A stretch of 64,000 nt of DNA, from positions 434,001 through 498,000 of the forward strand of contig NZ_CP025804.1 of assembly GCF_003352085.1 (NCBI RefSeq), given 5' to 3'. The DNA is from Sulfitobacter sp. SK012 (GTDB lineage Bacteria > Pseudomonadota > Alphaproteobacteria > Rhodobacterales > Rhodobacteraceae). The position numbers and the translations under genes are program-made. The notes under the pieces were generated by a model, which saw only the letters and a list, made by a program, of their open reading frames with translations, had not been told where the DNA came from and did no database searches. Positions 34,982-43,418 of this stretch are shown one piece after another. Each line of letters begins with the position of its first letter. Position 1 is the stretch's first letter.

Positions 34982-35668
34982 ATGAGCGAGCATATCCTGC
35001 AAGGAGATCCCCCGATCCCCCTGATCCTGCGCCGTTCTGCGCAGGCGCGGCGCATCTCTTTGCGCATTTCACAGCTTGATGGGCGGGTGACATTAACGTT
35101 GCCAAAACGGCTTGCTGAGCGTGAAGCATTGGACTTCGCGCGCAGCAAAGAGGCATGGATTCGCAAGCATCTGGATGCGCGTGGTGAAGATGTTGTTATC
35201 GGGCTGGGTGCTGAATTGCCGTTGGGTGGGCGCATGTTGAAGGTGCAGGAGGCACCAGGCCGGCGTGTGGTGATCAGCGAAGAGGGCGTGTTTGTGCCGG
35301 GGCCAGCGTCACGGGTGCCAACGCGGCTACAGGCGCATTTGCGCGAAGTGGCGCGTGATCGTTTGGCAGGAGCGTGCGATGATTATGCTGCCATATTGGG
35401 GCGGTCCTACAATCGGCTGAGCCTGCGCGATACGCGGTCGCGCTGGGGGTCTTGCACAGCGGACGGCGGGCTGATGTTTTCGTGGCGGTTGATCATGACG
35501 CCGCCCGAAGTTCTTGATTATGTCGCCGCCCATGAGGTCGCGCATCTGGCAGAGATGAATCACTCGCAGGCTTTCTGGGACCTTGTGACAAAGATCTACG
35601 GGGATTACGCGCCACCCCGTCGCTGGCTGCGGACACATGGCAGCACATTGCACCGCTACCGGTTCTGA
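34982..35668 (+). CDS. YgjP/SprT-like (DUF45) metal-dependent hydrolase
   Basis: A 228-residue protein with the zinc-metallopeptidase motif HEVAHLAEMNHSQAFWDLV (two His plus Glu, with the third ligand His in NHS, ~188-206). SLRDTRSRWGSCTADGGLMFSWRLIM precedes it, in family order (quoted in parts: SRWGSC, FSWRLIM). The N-terminus LILRRSAQARRISLRIS is also typical. The start at 34982 rather than 34970 fits homologue length. Physiological substrates of the family are not established. It ends 38 bp before the GntR regulator. Confidence 0.88.
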   Translation: MSEHILQGDPPIPLILRRSAQARRISLRISQLDGRVTLTLPKRLAEREALDFARSKEAWIRKHLDARGEDVVIGLGAELPLGGRMLKVQEAPGRRVVISEEGVFVPGPASRVPTRLQAHLREVARDRLAGACDDYAAILGRSYNRLSLRDTRSRWGSCTADGGLMFSWRLIMTPPEVLDYVAAHEVAHLAEMNHSQAFWDLVTKIYGDYAPPRRWLRTHGSTLHRYRF

Positions 35669-35685
35669 CGCTTGACGAGGCGTAA

Positions 35686-35701
35686 GTTTGTGATCACAAA
35701 C
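35686..35701. promoter_or_regulatory. perfect palindromic operator upstream of the GntR/FCD gene
   Basis: GTTTGTGATCACAAAC, a perfect 16-bp palindrome ending 5 bp before the regulator's ATG. FCD-type GntR proteins bind short palindromes of the TNGT...ACNA kind, so autoregulation is likely. Confidence 0.7.
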
Positions 35702-35706
35702 GGCAC

Positions 35707-36357
35707 ATGAACCTGACCCAACGCGCAATCGATGCAAAACCTTTGGCCCATGATCGGGTCTACCGCCATTTGCGCACGCGCATCATGCATGGCGATCTGC
35801 CGCCGGGACATGCCCTTACGTTGCGCGGAATAGGCCGCGAATACGAGGTATCGATGACCCCCGCACGCGAATCTGTGCGGCGATTGGTAGCTGAGGGCGC
35901 ACTTTCTATGTCTGTTTCAGGGCGTATTTCGACCCCGGCGCTAAGCAATGAGCGTATTGAGGAGCTTGCTGCACTCAGGGCGTTGATCGAAGTTGAATTA
36001 GCGAGCCGTGCGATGCCGCGCGCTCACATGGCCCTGATCGAGCGGTTACAGGCTATTAATGCCAAGGTCTCCGAGGCCGTCGCGCACCGAGATGCTGTCA
36101 GCTACATCCGAACGAACCTCGAATTTCACCGGACGCTGTATCTGCGTGCCCAGGCCCCTGCGATGCTTGCCATGGCCGAGACGGTCTGGCTCCAGATGGG
36201 TCCGACGATGCGGGCGCTATACGGTCGCCTACGCCAAAAGGAGCCGCCGCAGTTTCACCGGTTGATTATCGCTGCCCTGCGCGCAGGTGATGAACCGGGT
36301 CTGCGTCTGGCCGTGCGGTCTGATGTCACACAGGGTTTGCGGATGCTGGCGGGTTGA
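35707..36357 (+). CDS. GntR-family (FadR/FCD subgroup) transcriptional regulator
   Basis: A 216-residue protein. The winged helix-turn-helix (~15-80) includes YRHLRTRIMHGDLPPGHALT and SMTPARESVRRLVAEGAL, the GntR signature. The FCD effector domain (~90-205) has ELAALRALIEVELASRA and FHRTLYLRAQAPAMLAM. FCD regulators usually sense small organic acids. No target operon is obvious, since the next gene is separated by a terminator. The operator lies directly upstream. The gene ends at a hairpin terminator at 36469-36492. Confidence 0.92.
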   Translation: MNLTQRAIDAKPLAHDRVYRHLRTRIMHGDLPPGHALTLRGIGREYEVSMTPARESVRRLVAEGALSMSVSGRISTPALSNERIEELAALRALIEVELASRAMPRAHMALIERLQAINAKVSEAVAHRDAVSYIRTNLEFHRTLYLRAQAPAMLAMAETVWLQMGPTMRALYGRLRQKEPPQFHRLIIAALRAGDEPGLRLAVRSDVTQGLRMLAG

Positions 36358-36468
36358 CGAAGCATCGGATTTGGCGAAAGTTCAACGATGATACCGCTTA
36401 AGGCCCTTGCAGCACGCTATCCGTTCCGCCGGTAACGCGCGGAAGGTTTATCGATTCTAATGAAAACC

Positions 36469-36492
36469 AACCGCATTGAGGGCGGTTTTTTT
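36469..36492 (+). terminator. Rho-independent terminator after the GntR gene
   Basis: Stem AACCGC/GCGGTT (36469-36474 with 36482-36487) running into a T-run. It lies between the GntR and GNAT genes and argues against starting the GNAT gene at 36460. Confidence 0.75.
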
Positions 36493-36522
36493 ATGCCCGA
36501 ACGGATTGAAACGGAGCATGAT

Positions 36523-36978
36523 ATGACCCCCCAAGTGATCACCCGCCGCAGCGTCGCAGAGGATTTGCCGGATGTCTTGAAACTGGTGCAGGCACTTGCT
36601 GCGCATCACGGGGATACCCCGATGGCCACGCTTGAGAGCTTGCGCCGCGATTGCCTTGGACCAGCCCCATGGGTGACCGTGATCGTGGCCGAGGCGGATG
36701 GAATCGTCGGCTATGCAGCTCTTTGCCGCTTGGCACAGGTTCAATTTGGAGTGCGCGGGATGGATATCCATCATCTGTTCGTGGCGCGAGCGCAGCGTGC
36801 CAAGGGCATTGGCAGACTTTTGATTGAGGCGTCGATTGCAGAGGCGGCAGCGCAGCAGTGTCGTTATTTGACCGTCGGAACGCATCCTGAAAATGATGTG
36901 GCACCAAGGGTCTATTTGAATGCAGGTTTTGATGCTTTGCCGCCGCCCGGACCGCGGTTTCGGATCAAGCTGAGCTAG
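36523..36978 (+). CDS. GNAT-family N-acetyltransferase
   Basis: A 151-residue acetyltransferase. The acetyl-CoA-binding motif A is LFVARAQRAKGIGRLLIEAS (R/Q-x-x-G-x-G/A pattern, about residues 84-103), and the motif B-like end VYLNAGFDA follows. The start at 36523 has CGGAG upstream and lies downstream of the terminator; earlier in-frame ATGs at 36460 and 36493 overlap or abut it. The substrate is unknown. Its 3' end overlaps the convergent phosphatase gene by 14 bp. Confidence 0.88.
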   Translation: MTPQVITRRSVAEDLPDVLKLVQALAAHHGDTPMATLESLRRDCLGPAPWVTVIVAEADGIVGYAALCRLAQVQFGVRGMDIHHLFVARAQRAKGIGRLLIEASIAEAAAQQCRYLTVGTHPENDVAPRVYLNAGFDALPPPGPRFRIKLS

Positions 36979-37408
36979 GTTGCTCTAGAATCCGGCGGAT
37001 GAAGTCCACTTGCTCGTCGGTGTCTGGCACGGGAACGCCTCGCGCGATGCTGACCCGTGCAATGGCGTCGCGGGCCGAGATGCCCTGTTGGCGGCCCAAT
37101 AGACAACACGCAAGAATTCCCGAGCGGCCAATACTGGCGTGGCAATGCACCGCAATATGAGCACCTTCATCAAGCCGAGCGCTTAAGTTGCTCAGCAGCG
37201 CTTCAAACGGCTCAAACAGAGGGAGCTGCATGTCAGGTACGGGATGGGTCAGAAATGTCATGCCCAGTTCAGCACAGATGCCAGCTTGATGCACAAGGCC
37301 CACTAGAACCGCCTCAGAGGGCTCCAACAGGGAGAGGACTGTATCGACCCCCTGCTCTTGCACGGCCGTCAAATCCTGACGGACGGCACCAGCTGTTGGG
37401 CGGCGCAT
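36965..37408 (-). CDS. dual-specificity/tyrosine phosphatase family protein, N-terminus uncertain
   Basis: A 147-residue protein with the CX5R phosphatase loop HCHASIGRSG (catalytic Cys ~91, Arg ~97). A general-acid Asp may lie in THPVPDMQLP, and GVDTVLSLLEP is typical of the family. Reading continues in frame upstream of the first ATG (37408) as coding-like sequence (LSATAGALYI) with no ATG, GTG or TTG before an in-frame stop inside accA. Either a rare start is used, the protein really begins at 37408, or the true start has been lost. It would be last in an accA-phosphatase arrangement. Substrate unknown. Confidence 0.78.
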   Translation of the reverse strand: MRRPTAGAVRQDLTAVQEQGVDTVLSLLEPSEAVLVGLVHQAGICAELGMTFLTHPVPDMQLPLFEPFEALLSNLSARLDEGAHIAVHCHASIGRSGILACCLLGRQQGISARDAIARVSIARGVPVPDTDEQVDFIRRILEQPSSA

Positions 37409-37458
37409 GATGTAAAGCGCGCCCGCCGTGGCCGATAGGATGGGGTATAAGTGGGTGC

Positions 37459-38421
37459 TCAGGCTGCTAATCCCCGATCACCCATATCGAGGTATTTCTC
37501 GCGGCGATCTTTGACGAGCGCCTTGGGGGATTTGCCATCCAATGAGTGCAACATTTCTTCGATCGTTTCACCCACAGATTTTATGGCAGCGGCTGGGTCA
37601 CGGTGCGCGCCGCCCCTTGGTTCGGGGATGATCCGGTCGTTTACACCCAATTGTTTGAGATCTTGCGCGGTCAGACGTAGGGCTTCAGCCGCTTCGCGCA
37701 TCTTTTCGGCGTCTTTCCACAGGATCGACGCGCAGCCTTCAGGGCTGATCACCGAATAAACCGAATGTTCTAGCATCGCGACCCGGTTTGCCGTGGCAAA
37801 TGCGACTGCCCCGCCTGATCCACCTTCGCCGATAATAACACTGACAAGAGGCACGCCAATCTGCAGGCACTTTTCTGTGGCGCGCGCGATCGCCTCAGAT
37901 TGGCCCCGCTCTTCGGCACCTTTGCCGGGGTAGGCACCGGGGGTATCGACAAGTGTGATAACCGGCAGCCCAAAACGGCCTGCAAGGTCCATCAAACGTA
38001 CAGCCTTGCGGTAACCTTCGGGGCGGGCCATGCCGAAATTACGCTCAATCCGGGATTTGGTATCGTGGCCCTTTTCATGGCCAATCACCACGACAGGACG
38101 GTCATTCAGACGCGCAAGACCACCCATGACAGAGTGATCGTCGGCAAAGTTCCGGTCCCCGGCGAGGGGCACATAATCACTAAAGAGCGCTTCGATGTAG
38201 TCTTTGCAATGCGGCCGTTCGGGATGGCGGGCGATCTGACATTTACGCCATGGGGTCAGCGATTTATAAAGATCGTCCAGCATAGCCGCCGCTTTTTTAT
38301 CAAGCGCTTTAGCTTCATCGCTAGTGTCCATGCCGCCCTCAGCACGGGCAAGGGCACGTAGCTCTTCGGCCTTTCCCTCGAGTTCGGCCAGCGGCTTTTC
38401 GAAATCCATGTATTGCGTCAT
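37459..38421 (-). CDS. accA: acetyl-CoA carboxylase carboxyltransferase subunit alpha
   Basis: A 320-residue protein that transfers CO2 from carboxybiotin to acetyl-CoA with AccD, the committed step of fatty acid synthesis. Visible motifs are the N-terminal [61 protein letters not shown] (in parts), [19 protein letters not shown] and [15 protein letters not shown] 38421 matches the usual N-terminus; the upstream in-frame opening to 38574 does not. It is upstream of the phosphatase gene on the same strand. Strong biotin demand fits the bioMNY importer further along. Confidence 0.97.
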   Translation of the reverse strand: MTQYMDFEKPLAELEGKAEELRALARAEGGMDTSDEAKALDKKAAAMLDDLYKSLTPWRKCQIARHPERPHCKDYIEALFSDYVPLAGDRNFADDHSVMGGLARLNDRPVVVIGHEKGHDTKSRIERNFGMARPEGYRKAVRLMDLAGRFGLPVITLVDTPGAYPGKGAEERGQSEAIARATEKCLQIGVPLVSVIIGEGGSGGAVAFATANRVAMLEHSVYSVISPEGCASILWKDAEKMREAAEALRLTAQDLKQLGVNDRIIPEPRGGAHRDPAAAIKSVGETIEEMLHSLDGKSPKALVKDRREKYLDMGDRGLAA

Positions 38422-38586
38422 GTTGTGCTCAACCCCTTGTGTCATAGGATATATGGCGGGCAATTGGTTGGTTTGCAACGCGCTGGCCATGTGGATTTGC
38501 TCTGATCGCCCGAAGGGGCCTGTTGGACAAAGCATTTTGCGATTTTGTTGATGTGTCTTGGCCTGCCAAAACACGGCTCTTTGCCG

Positions 38587-39183
38587 CTACCCCATTTGCA
38601 GGACCGGATAAAGCGAAGCAACAAGCAGCGCAGCCATTGTCCAGTTGAACACCTTCAAACGCTTGGGGTTTTTCAAGATGCGCGCCATTTGCTGGCCGAG
38701 CGTGGTCCAAAGCAGCATCGAGGGGATGTTCACAATCCCGAAAATGCAGGCGGCGATACCCAAAAAGAACAGTCCTGCGTCACCGATGTAAACCGTGATT
38801 GCGGTTATGGCCATCGCCCAAGTTTTTGGATTGACCCACTGAAAAGTGGCAGATTGCAAGAATGTGAGCGGTTTGCCGGCCGCGTCGCGTTTTTCAACGG
38901 GAGCGGCATGCGCGATCTTCCAAGCAAGCCAAAGCATGTAGATGACACTGGCCACTTTGAGCACGGTGTAGATCACCGGAAAGCCGTCAAAAACCTGAAC
39001 GACACCGCTGCCAAGCAAGATCAACATCACCATAAAGCCAAGGCTGATGCCCAACATGTGCGGCAGGGTTCGCAGGAACCCGAAATTCGCGCCCGATGCC
39101 ATCAACATAAGGTTGTTGGGCCCCGGAGTGGCAGAGCTTACAAAAACAAATAGGGCGAGGGCGGGCAGCACTTCGGTATTCAT
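38587..39183 (-). CDS. LysE/RhtB-family amino acid exporter
   Basis: A 198-residue inner-membrane protein with about six hydrophobic segments and the family motif SSATPGPNNLMLMASGANFG near the N-terminus. FQWVNPKTWAMAITA follows at ~115-130. RhtB/LysE proteins export amino acids and derivatives. It sits between mcl1 and accA on the same strand, 131 bp downstream of mcl1. The exported substrate is not predictable. Confidence 0.9.
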   Translation of the reverse strand: MNTEVLPALALFVFVSSATPGPNNLMLMASGANFGFLRTLPHMLGISLGFMVMLILLGSGVVQVFDGFPVIYTVLKVASVIYMLWLAWKIAHAAPVEKRDAAGKPLTFLQSATFQWVNPKTWAMAITAITVYIGDAGLFFLGIAACIFGIVNIPSMLLWTTLGQQMARILKNPKRLKVFNWTMAALLVASLYPVLQMG

Positions 39184-39277
39184 CTGCTGTAACTCCCTTA
39201 GATCAAGTCGTCAGGGTGTTGTGCATAAGCCTGATCCGACTGCCTCGTTTCTCACGGAGGCGGCGGTTTGGCAATTG

Positions 39278-39310
39278 CTGAGGGGCGTCTCGAAAATGAG
39301 CGCCCCTCAG
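39278..39310. repeat. 10-bp inverted repeat downstream of mcl1
   Basis: CTGAGGGGCG/CGCCCCTCAG (39278-39287 with 39301-39310), just past the mcl1 stop. No T-run follows on the minus strand, so it is either a weak terminator or an mRNA 3'-end stabiliser. Confidence 0.55.
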
Positions 39311-39314
39311 GCGC

Positions 39315-40271
39315 TTACTCAGAGAATAGTTCGGATTGGCGTACGATGACTTCGGCCTGTTTGATGCTGGCGATATCAACCAATCGACCTTTGTAGACAG
39401 TGGCACCTTCCCCGTTGGCCTTTGCTTCTTGCATCGCGGCAAGGATTTCGCGGGCTTCTGTCACGGCTTGTTCTGAAGGGGTAAACACATCGTTGGCGAT
39501 GGCGATTTGCTTGGGGTGGATGGCCCATTTGCCAACCATGCCCAACGTCGCAGACCGCATGGCCTGTGCGCGAAACCCGTCATCATCCGAGAAATCCCCA
39601 AAGGGTCCATCAACGGGCAACACCCCGTGCGTCCGGCATGCAGCAACAATCGCAGCCTGTGCCCAATGCCAAGGGTCAGACCAATGTTTGGCCCCTTCAT
39701 GGATCATATAGTAATTTTCCTGCGTGCCGCCGATGCCTGTTGTTTGCATCCCCATGGAGGCAGCAAAATCCGCGGCACCCAGGCTCATCGCTTGCAAGCG
39801 CGGGCTGGACGCGGCGATTTCTTCGACATGGGCAATGCCCGCTGCACTTTCGATAATGACCTCAAAACTGATCTTTTTAGTGCGGCCCTTTGCGGTCTCG
39901 ATCGCTGTGACCAGTGCGTCGACTGCATAGACATCGGCAGCACAGCCAACTTTTGGGATCATGATTTGATCAAGGCGATCACCGGCCTGTTCCATCAGGT
40001 CGACGACATCGCGGTACCAATACGGTGTATCAAGCCCGTTGATCCGCACCGACAGCAGTTTACTGCCCCAATCCACGTCCGAGATTGCCGCGATGATGTT
40101 TGCGCGCGCACTGTCTTTGTCGCTTGGCGCGACGCTGTCTTCTAGATCAAGGTTGATTACGTCCGCCGCACTTGCTGCCATTTTCTCGAACAATGCCGGA
40201 CGAGAACCGGGGCCAAACAACTGACAGCGGTTCGGGCGGGCCGGGGCGGTGGGCTGAAGACGAAAGCTCAT
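39315..40271 (-). CDS. mcl1: L-malyl-CoA/beta-methylmalyl-CoA lyase
   Basis: A 318-residue CitE/HpcH-family lyase whose length matches Mcl1 of Rhodobacter. It shows CQLFGPGSRPALFEKMA, INLDLEDSVAPSDKD (Mg and CoA contact region), MIPKVGCAADVYAVD, EVIIESAAGIAHVEEIA, SLGAADFAASMGMQT and KWAIHPKQI. The enzyme cleaves malyl-CoA and methylmalyl-CoA to glyoxylate plus acetyl- or propionyl-CoA in the ethylmalonyl-CoA pathway. It is divergent from the dgc operon. TTGCAA-type motifs in that control region may be operators. Confidence 0.93.
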   Translation of the reverse strand: MSFRLQPTAPARPNRCQLFGPGSRPALFEKMAASAADVINLDLEDSVAPSDKDSARANIIAAISDVDWGSKLLSVRINGLDTPYWYRDVVDLMEQAGDRLDQIMIPKVGCAADVYAVDALVTAIETAKGRTKKISFEVIIESAAGIAHVEEIAASSPRLQAMSLGAADFAASMGMQTTGIGGTQENYYMIHEGAKHWSDPWHWAQAAIVAACRTHGVLPVDGPFGDFSDDDGFRAQAMRSATLGMVGKWAIHPKQIAIANDVFTPSEQAVTEAREILAAMQEAKANGEGATVYKGRLVDIASIKQAEVIVRQSELFSE

Positions 40272-40339
40272 GATCGTAATCCTCGAGGTAATAAAGTTGC
40301 GAGTGGGCGTGCTTCTGGGGTATTAAATTGCGCGCCACG

Positions 40340-40492
40340 CTGCAAGTGCAATTTGCAAGCGCAGCATTTCAAACCGAGTGTCTGGAGGATCTTGCGCCAA
40401 ACGGGAAATTCACGCGAAAATCTTGTGCAATTTTTGCGATAGCCGTCTGTTATGCGATTGAATTGCGATCTATATCCGGCATGCTTTGCAAA
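40340..40492. promoter_or_regulatory. TTTGCAA-type motifs in the mcl1-dgcN control region
   Basis: Three overlapping-phase TGCAA units in 40341-40358 (CTGCAAGTGCAATTTGCAAG) and a perfect TTTGCAAA palindrome at 40485-40492, 27 bp before the dgcN start. TTTGCAAA half-sites are reported for ScfR/PccR-type regulators of acyl-CoA metabolism in Rhodobacter, which would suit mcl1. Assignment is tentative. Confidence 0.35.
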
Positions 40493-40518
40493 ATGCGTCT
40501 TTAAGGGGAATCGCTGCC

Positions 40519-41520
40519 ATGATCGAAACACCATATCTCTTGTTCTTGGGCGATGCGCCCGACCAATTGTCCGCAAAGGTCGCGCAGGGCATCAAAGACT
40601 GGCGCCCTGAGAATGCCGTTGGACAGTTTCGCATGCCGGGCTGTGCTGCGGATGTGGGCTTGAAAGATATGACTTTGGCTGAGGCAAAAGAAGCTGGGGC
40701 CAAAACGCTGGTCATTGGTGTTGCCAATCGGGGCGGCTTGATCTCGCAGGCCTGGAAAGACGTTCTGATCGAAGCCCTGAGCATGGGTTTCGACCTGGCA
40801 TCTGGGTTGCACAATCTGCTTGCTGGCGAGGGCGACCTTGTCGCGGCGTCACAGGTGGCTGGAACAACATTGCATGATGTTCGGGTGCCGAATGTTCAGT
40901 ATCCTATCGCGAACGGCAAGAAACGGACAGGCAAGCGTGTGCTGGCCGTGGGTACCGATTGTTCGGTTGGAAAAATGTATACGGCTTTGGCGTTGGACAC
41001 AGCGATGCGTGAGCGCGGCATGAATAGCACGTTTCGTGCAACGGGCCAGACAGGCATTTTGATCACAGGGTCTGGCGTGCCGCTGGATGCGGTGATCGCA
41101 GATTTCATGGCAGGCGCGGTCGAGTATCTGACACCCGACAATGAGCCTGATCACTGGGATATTATTGAGGGGCAGGGGAGCCTGTTTCACGTAAGCTATT
41201 CTGGTGTGACGCTGGCGCTTATCCACGGTGGCCAGCCTGACGCATTGATCATTTGCCATGAGCCTACACGCAAACATATGCGCGGCTTGCCAGAGTATAC
41301 GCCGCCCAGCATCGAGGCGGTACGTGACATGGCATTGACGCTGGCGCAGGTGGCAAATGCTGACTGCAAGGTCGTAGGTGTAGCTGTGAATACGCAGCAT
41401 ATGTCTGATGAAGAAGCGACGGCCTATCTGTCGGAGGTTGAGGCGCGGACGGGCTTGCCGTCGGTCGACCCGTTCCGCCACGGGGCTGCGCGGTTGGCGG
41501 AAGCTCTGGAAAACCTCTGA
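40519..41520 (+). CDS. dgcN: DUF1611 protein DgcN (D-glutamate N-acetyltransferase type)
   Basis: A 333-residue protein. An N-terminal Rossmann-like part (PYLLFLGDA) precedes a P-loop region with VGTDCSVGKMYTALALD (~150), FRATGQTGILI and IEGQGSLFHVSYSGVTLALI. This is the DUF1611 pattern. In marine bacteria DgcN and DgcA form a D-glutamate catabolic pair acting through N-acetyl-D-glutamate, and the next gene here is dgcA. ATG 40519 with AAGGGGA upstream is chosen over the in-frame 40486. First gene of a four-gene run with dgcA, a D-amino acid transaminase and a MaoC protein. Confidence 0.87.
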   Translation: MIETPYLLFLGDAPDQLSAKVAQGIKDWRPENAVGQFRMPGCAADVGLKDMTLAEAKEAGAKTLVIGVANRGGLISQAWKDVLIEALSMGFDLASGLHNLLAGEGDLVAASQVAGTTLHDVRVPNVQYPIANGKKRTGKRVLAVGTDCSVGKMYTALALDTAMRERGMNSTFRATGQTGILITGSGVPLDAVIADFMAGAVEYLTPDNEPDHWDIIEGQGSLFHVSYSGVTLALIHGGQPDALIICHEPTRKHMRGLPEYTPPSIEAVRDMALTLAQVANADCKVVGVAVNTQHMSDEEATAYLSEVEARTGLPSVDPFRHGAARLAEALENL

Positions 41521-41586
41521 AGAATGGCGAACCTGCAGGGCTTGGGTGCTTTGCAGGGTGTTGAATGGATAAATGTAGGGGTCGTG

Positions 41587-42552
41587 ATGCGCTTTGACGT
41601 AAGCCGGGATGTATTCAAACTGGCGCGGGTGTTTACCATCAGCCGTGGTTCGCGGACCGAGGCGCAGGTGCTGACGGTGCGTGTGACTGACAAGGGAGCA
41701 ACCGGCTTTGGCGAATGTGTGCCATATGCCCGGTATGGCGAGACGCTTGATAGTGTGACGGCGCAAATCGACGCGCTATCTGGATCAATAACGCGCGCTG
41801 ACCTTTACGGTTTGTTGCCCGCAGGTGCTGCGCGCAACGCCGTGGATTGTGCGCTGTGGGACCTTGAGGCCAAGCAGACTGGTAAACGGGTTTGGGAGCT
41901 TGCAGGGCTTGTGGAGCCGCGACCAGAAGTGACCGCTTACACTCTGTCTTTGGATACGCCTGACGCCATGCGCGCGCAGGCTGCTAAACACGCGTTTCGT
42001 CCACTGCTGAAGATCAAACTGGGCACGCCTGACGACATGCCGCGACTTGAGGCGGTGCGGGCTGGGGCACCTGATGCAAAGATCATCGTGGATGCCAACG
42101 AGGGATGGTCAGCAGATGTTTACGCCGATTTAGCGCCCCATTTGGTTCGACTTGGCGTGGCTTTGGTTGAGCAACCGCTGCCGGCTGGCGAGGATGAAGC
42201 ATTGCGCGGGATGGCACGGCCTGTTCCTGTTTGTGCCGATGAGAGTTGTCATGATCGAGAGAGCCTTGCGGGATTGAAGGGCAAATATGATGTTGTAAAC
42301 ATCAAGCTCGACAAAACGGGAGGCCTCACAGAGGCGCTGGCACTTAGAGACGCGGCGCTGGCTGAGGGTTATGGCGTGATGGTGGGCTGCATGGTTGGCT
42401 CAAGTCTTGCGATGGCTCCTGCGACTTTGGTGGCACAAGGGGCGGCTGTGGTGGACCTTGACGGGCCATTGCTGTTGGCCGAAGACCGAAACGTGCCTTT
42501 GACATTTGACAGCGCCGGCGTGCACCCACCCCGCGCAGAACTTTGGGGATAG
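41587..42552 (+). CDS. dgcA: DgcA-type racemase (enolase superfamily, dipeptide epimerase-like)
   Basis: A 321-residue enolase-superfamily enzyme. A capping domain precedes the barrel, which carries Lys in LLKIKLG (~142-148), metal-binding Asp in IIVDANEGW, Glu in LVEQPLP and Asp in VCADESCHD, and the opposite-face Lys in NIKLDKTGG. Paired Lys residues on both sides of the active site suit 1,1-proton transfer, as in epimerases or racemases. With DgcN beside it, N-acetylglutamate is the likely substrate. ATG 41587 is preferred over the in-frame 41524. The stop abuts the next start directly. Confidence 0.86.
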   Translation: MRFDVSRDVFKLARVFTISRGSRTEAQVLTVRVTDKGATGFGECVPYARYGETLDSVTAQIDALSGSITRADLYGLLPAGAARNAVDCALWDLEAKQTGKRVWELAGLVEPRPEVTAYTLSLDTPDAMRAQAAKHAFRPLLKIKLGTPDDMPRLEAVRAGAPDAKIIVDANEGWSADVYADLAPHLVRLGVALVEQPLPAGEDEALRGMARPVPVCADESCHDRESLAGLKGKYDVVNIKLDKTGGLTEALALRDAALAEGYGVMVGCMVGSSLAMAPATLVAQGAAVVDLDGPLLLAEDRNVPLTFDSAGVHPPRAELWG

Positions 42553-43413
42553 ATGATGCGGACAGTGTATGTGAACGGGGAATACCTCGCTGAAACAGAA
42601 GCCAAAGTCTCGATTTTTGATCGGGGTTTCTTGATGGCAGACGGCGTTTATGAAGTGACGTCGGTGTTGGACGGCAAACTAATTGACTTCGAAGGTCACG
42701 CCAAACGCCTAAGCCGGTCGCTTAATGAGCTCGACATGGCGAACCCAATTTCCAAGGCTGATTTGTTGGAAGTGCACCGCGAATTGGTGCGGGTGAATGA
42801 AATTGAGGAAGGTTTGATTTATTTGCAGGTCACGCGCGGGTCTGATGGCGACCGGGATTTCGCTTTTCCTGATCCAGAGACGCCGTCGACGATTGTGCTG
42901 TTTACACAAAACAAGCCGGGATTGGCGGATAACCCTGCGGCCAAGAAGGGCGCAAAGATCATCAGCATTGAGGATATTCGCTGGGGTCGGCGCGACATCA
43001 AAACGGTACAGTTGCTGTATCCGTCGATGGGCAAAATGATGGCCAAAAAAGCGGGCTGTGATGATGCATGGTTGGTTGAGGATGGGTTCGTCACCGAAGG
43101 CACCTCTAACAACGCCTATATCGTGAAGGGCAACAAGATCATCACGCGCGCGCTGAGTACCGACATTTTGCATGGTATTACCCGTGCGGCGGTTCTGCGT
43201 TTTGCCCGCGAAGCGCAAATGGACGTAGAAGAGCGCAACTTTACCATCGATGAGGCGAAAGAGGCGGATGAGGCGTTTACCACGTCGGCCAGCGCCTTTG
43301 TTATGCCAGTCGTTGAGATCGATGGCGTGACGCTGGGCGGCGGTGTTCCAGGCCGCGTGGCCCCGCGATTGCGCGAGATTTACCTCGAAGAGATGCGCAA
43401 AGCGGCGGTCTGA
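42553..43413 (+). CDS. dat: D-amino acid transaminase (class IV aminotransferase)
   Basis: A 286-residue fold-type IV PLP enzyme. It has FDRGFLMADGVYEVT near the N-terminus, the RGSDGDRDFAFP loop, DIKTVQLLYPSMGKMMAKKAG containing the Schiff-base Lys (~147, quoted in part: DIKTVQLLY), VTEGTSNNAYIV and TTSASAFVMPV. These match D-alanine/D-amino acid transaminases (Dat) rather than IlvE. It moves amino groups between D-amino acids and 2-oxo acids, producing or consuming D-glutamate, which fits the adjoining dgcNA. It starts at the base after the dgcA stop (alternative ATG 42556). Confidence 0.88.
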   Translation: MMRTVYVNGEYLAETEAKVSIFDRGFLMADGVYEVTSVLDGKLIDFEGHAKRLSRSLNELDMANPISKADLLEVHRELVRVNEIEEGLIYLQVTRGSDGDRDFAFPDPETPSTIVLFTQNKPGLADNPAAKKGAKIISIEDIRWGRRDIKTVQLLYPSMGKMMAKKAGCDDAWLVEDGFVTEGTSNNAYIVKGNKIITRALSTDILHGITRAAVLRFAREAQMDVEERNFTIDEAKEADEAFTTSASAFVMPVVEIDGVTLGGGVPGRVAPRLREIYLEEMRKAAV

Positions 43414-43418
43414 GGGCG

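Noticed and set aside
40849..41766. A 305-codon minus-strand frame across dgcN-dgcA
   Set aside because: Antisense to two recognised enzymes; composition typical of a shadow frame.
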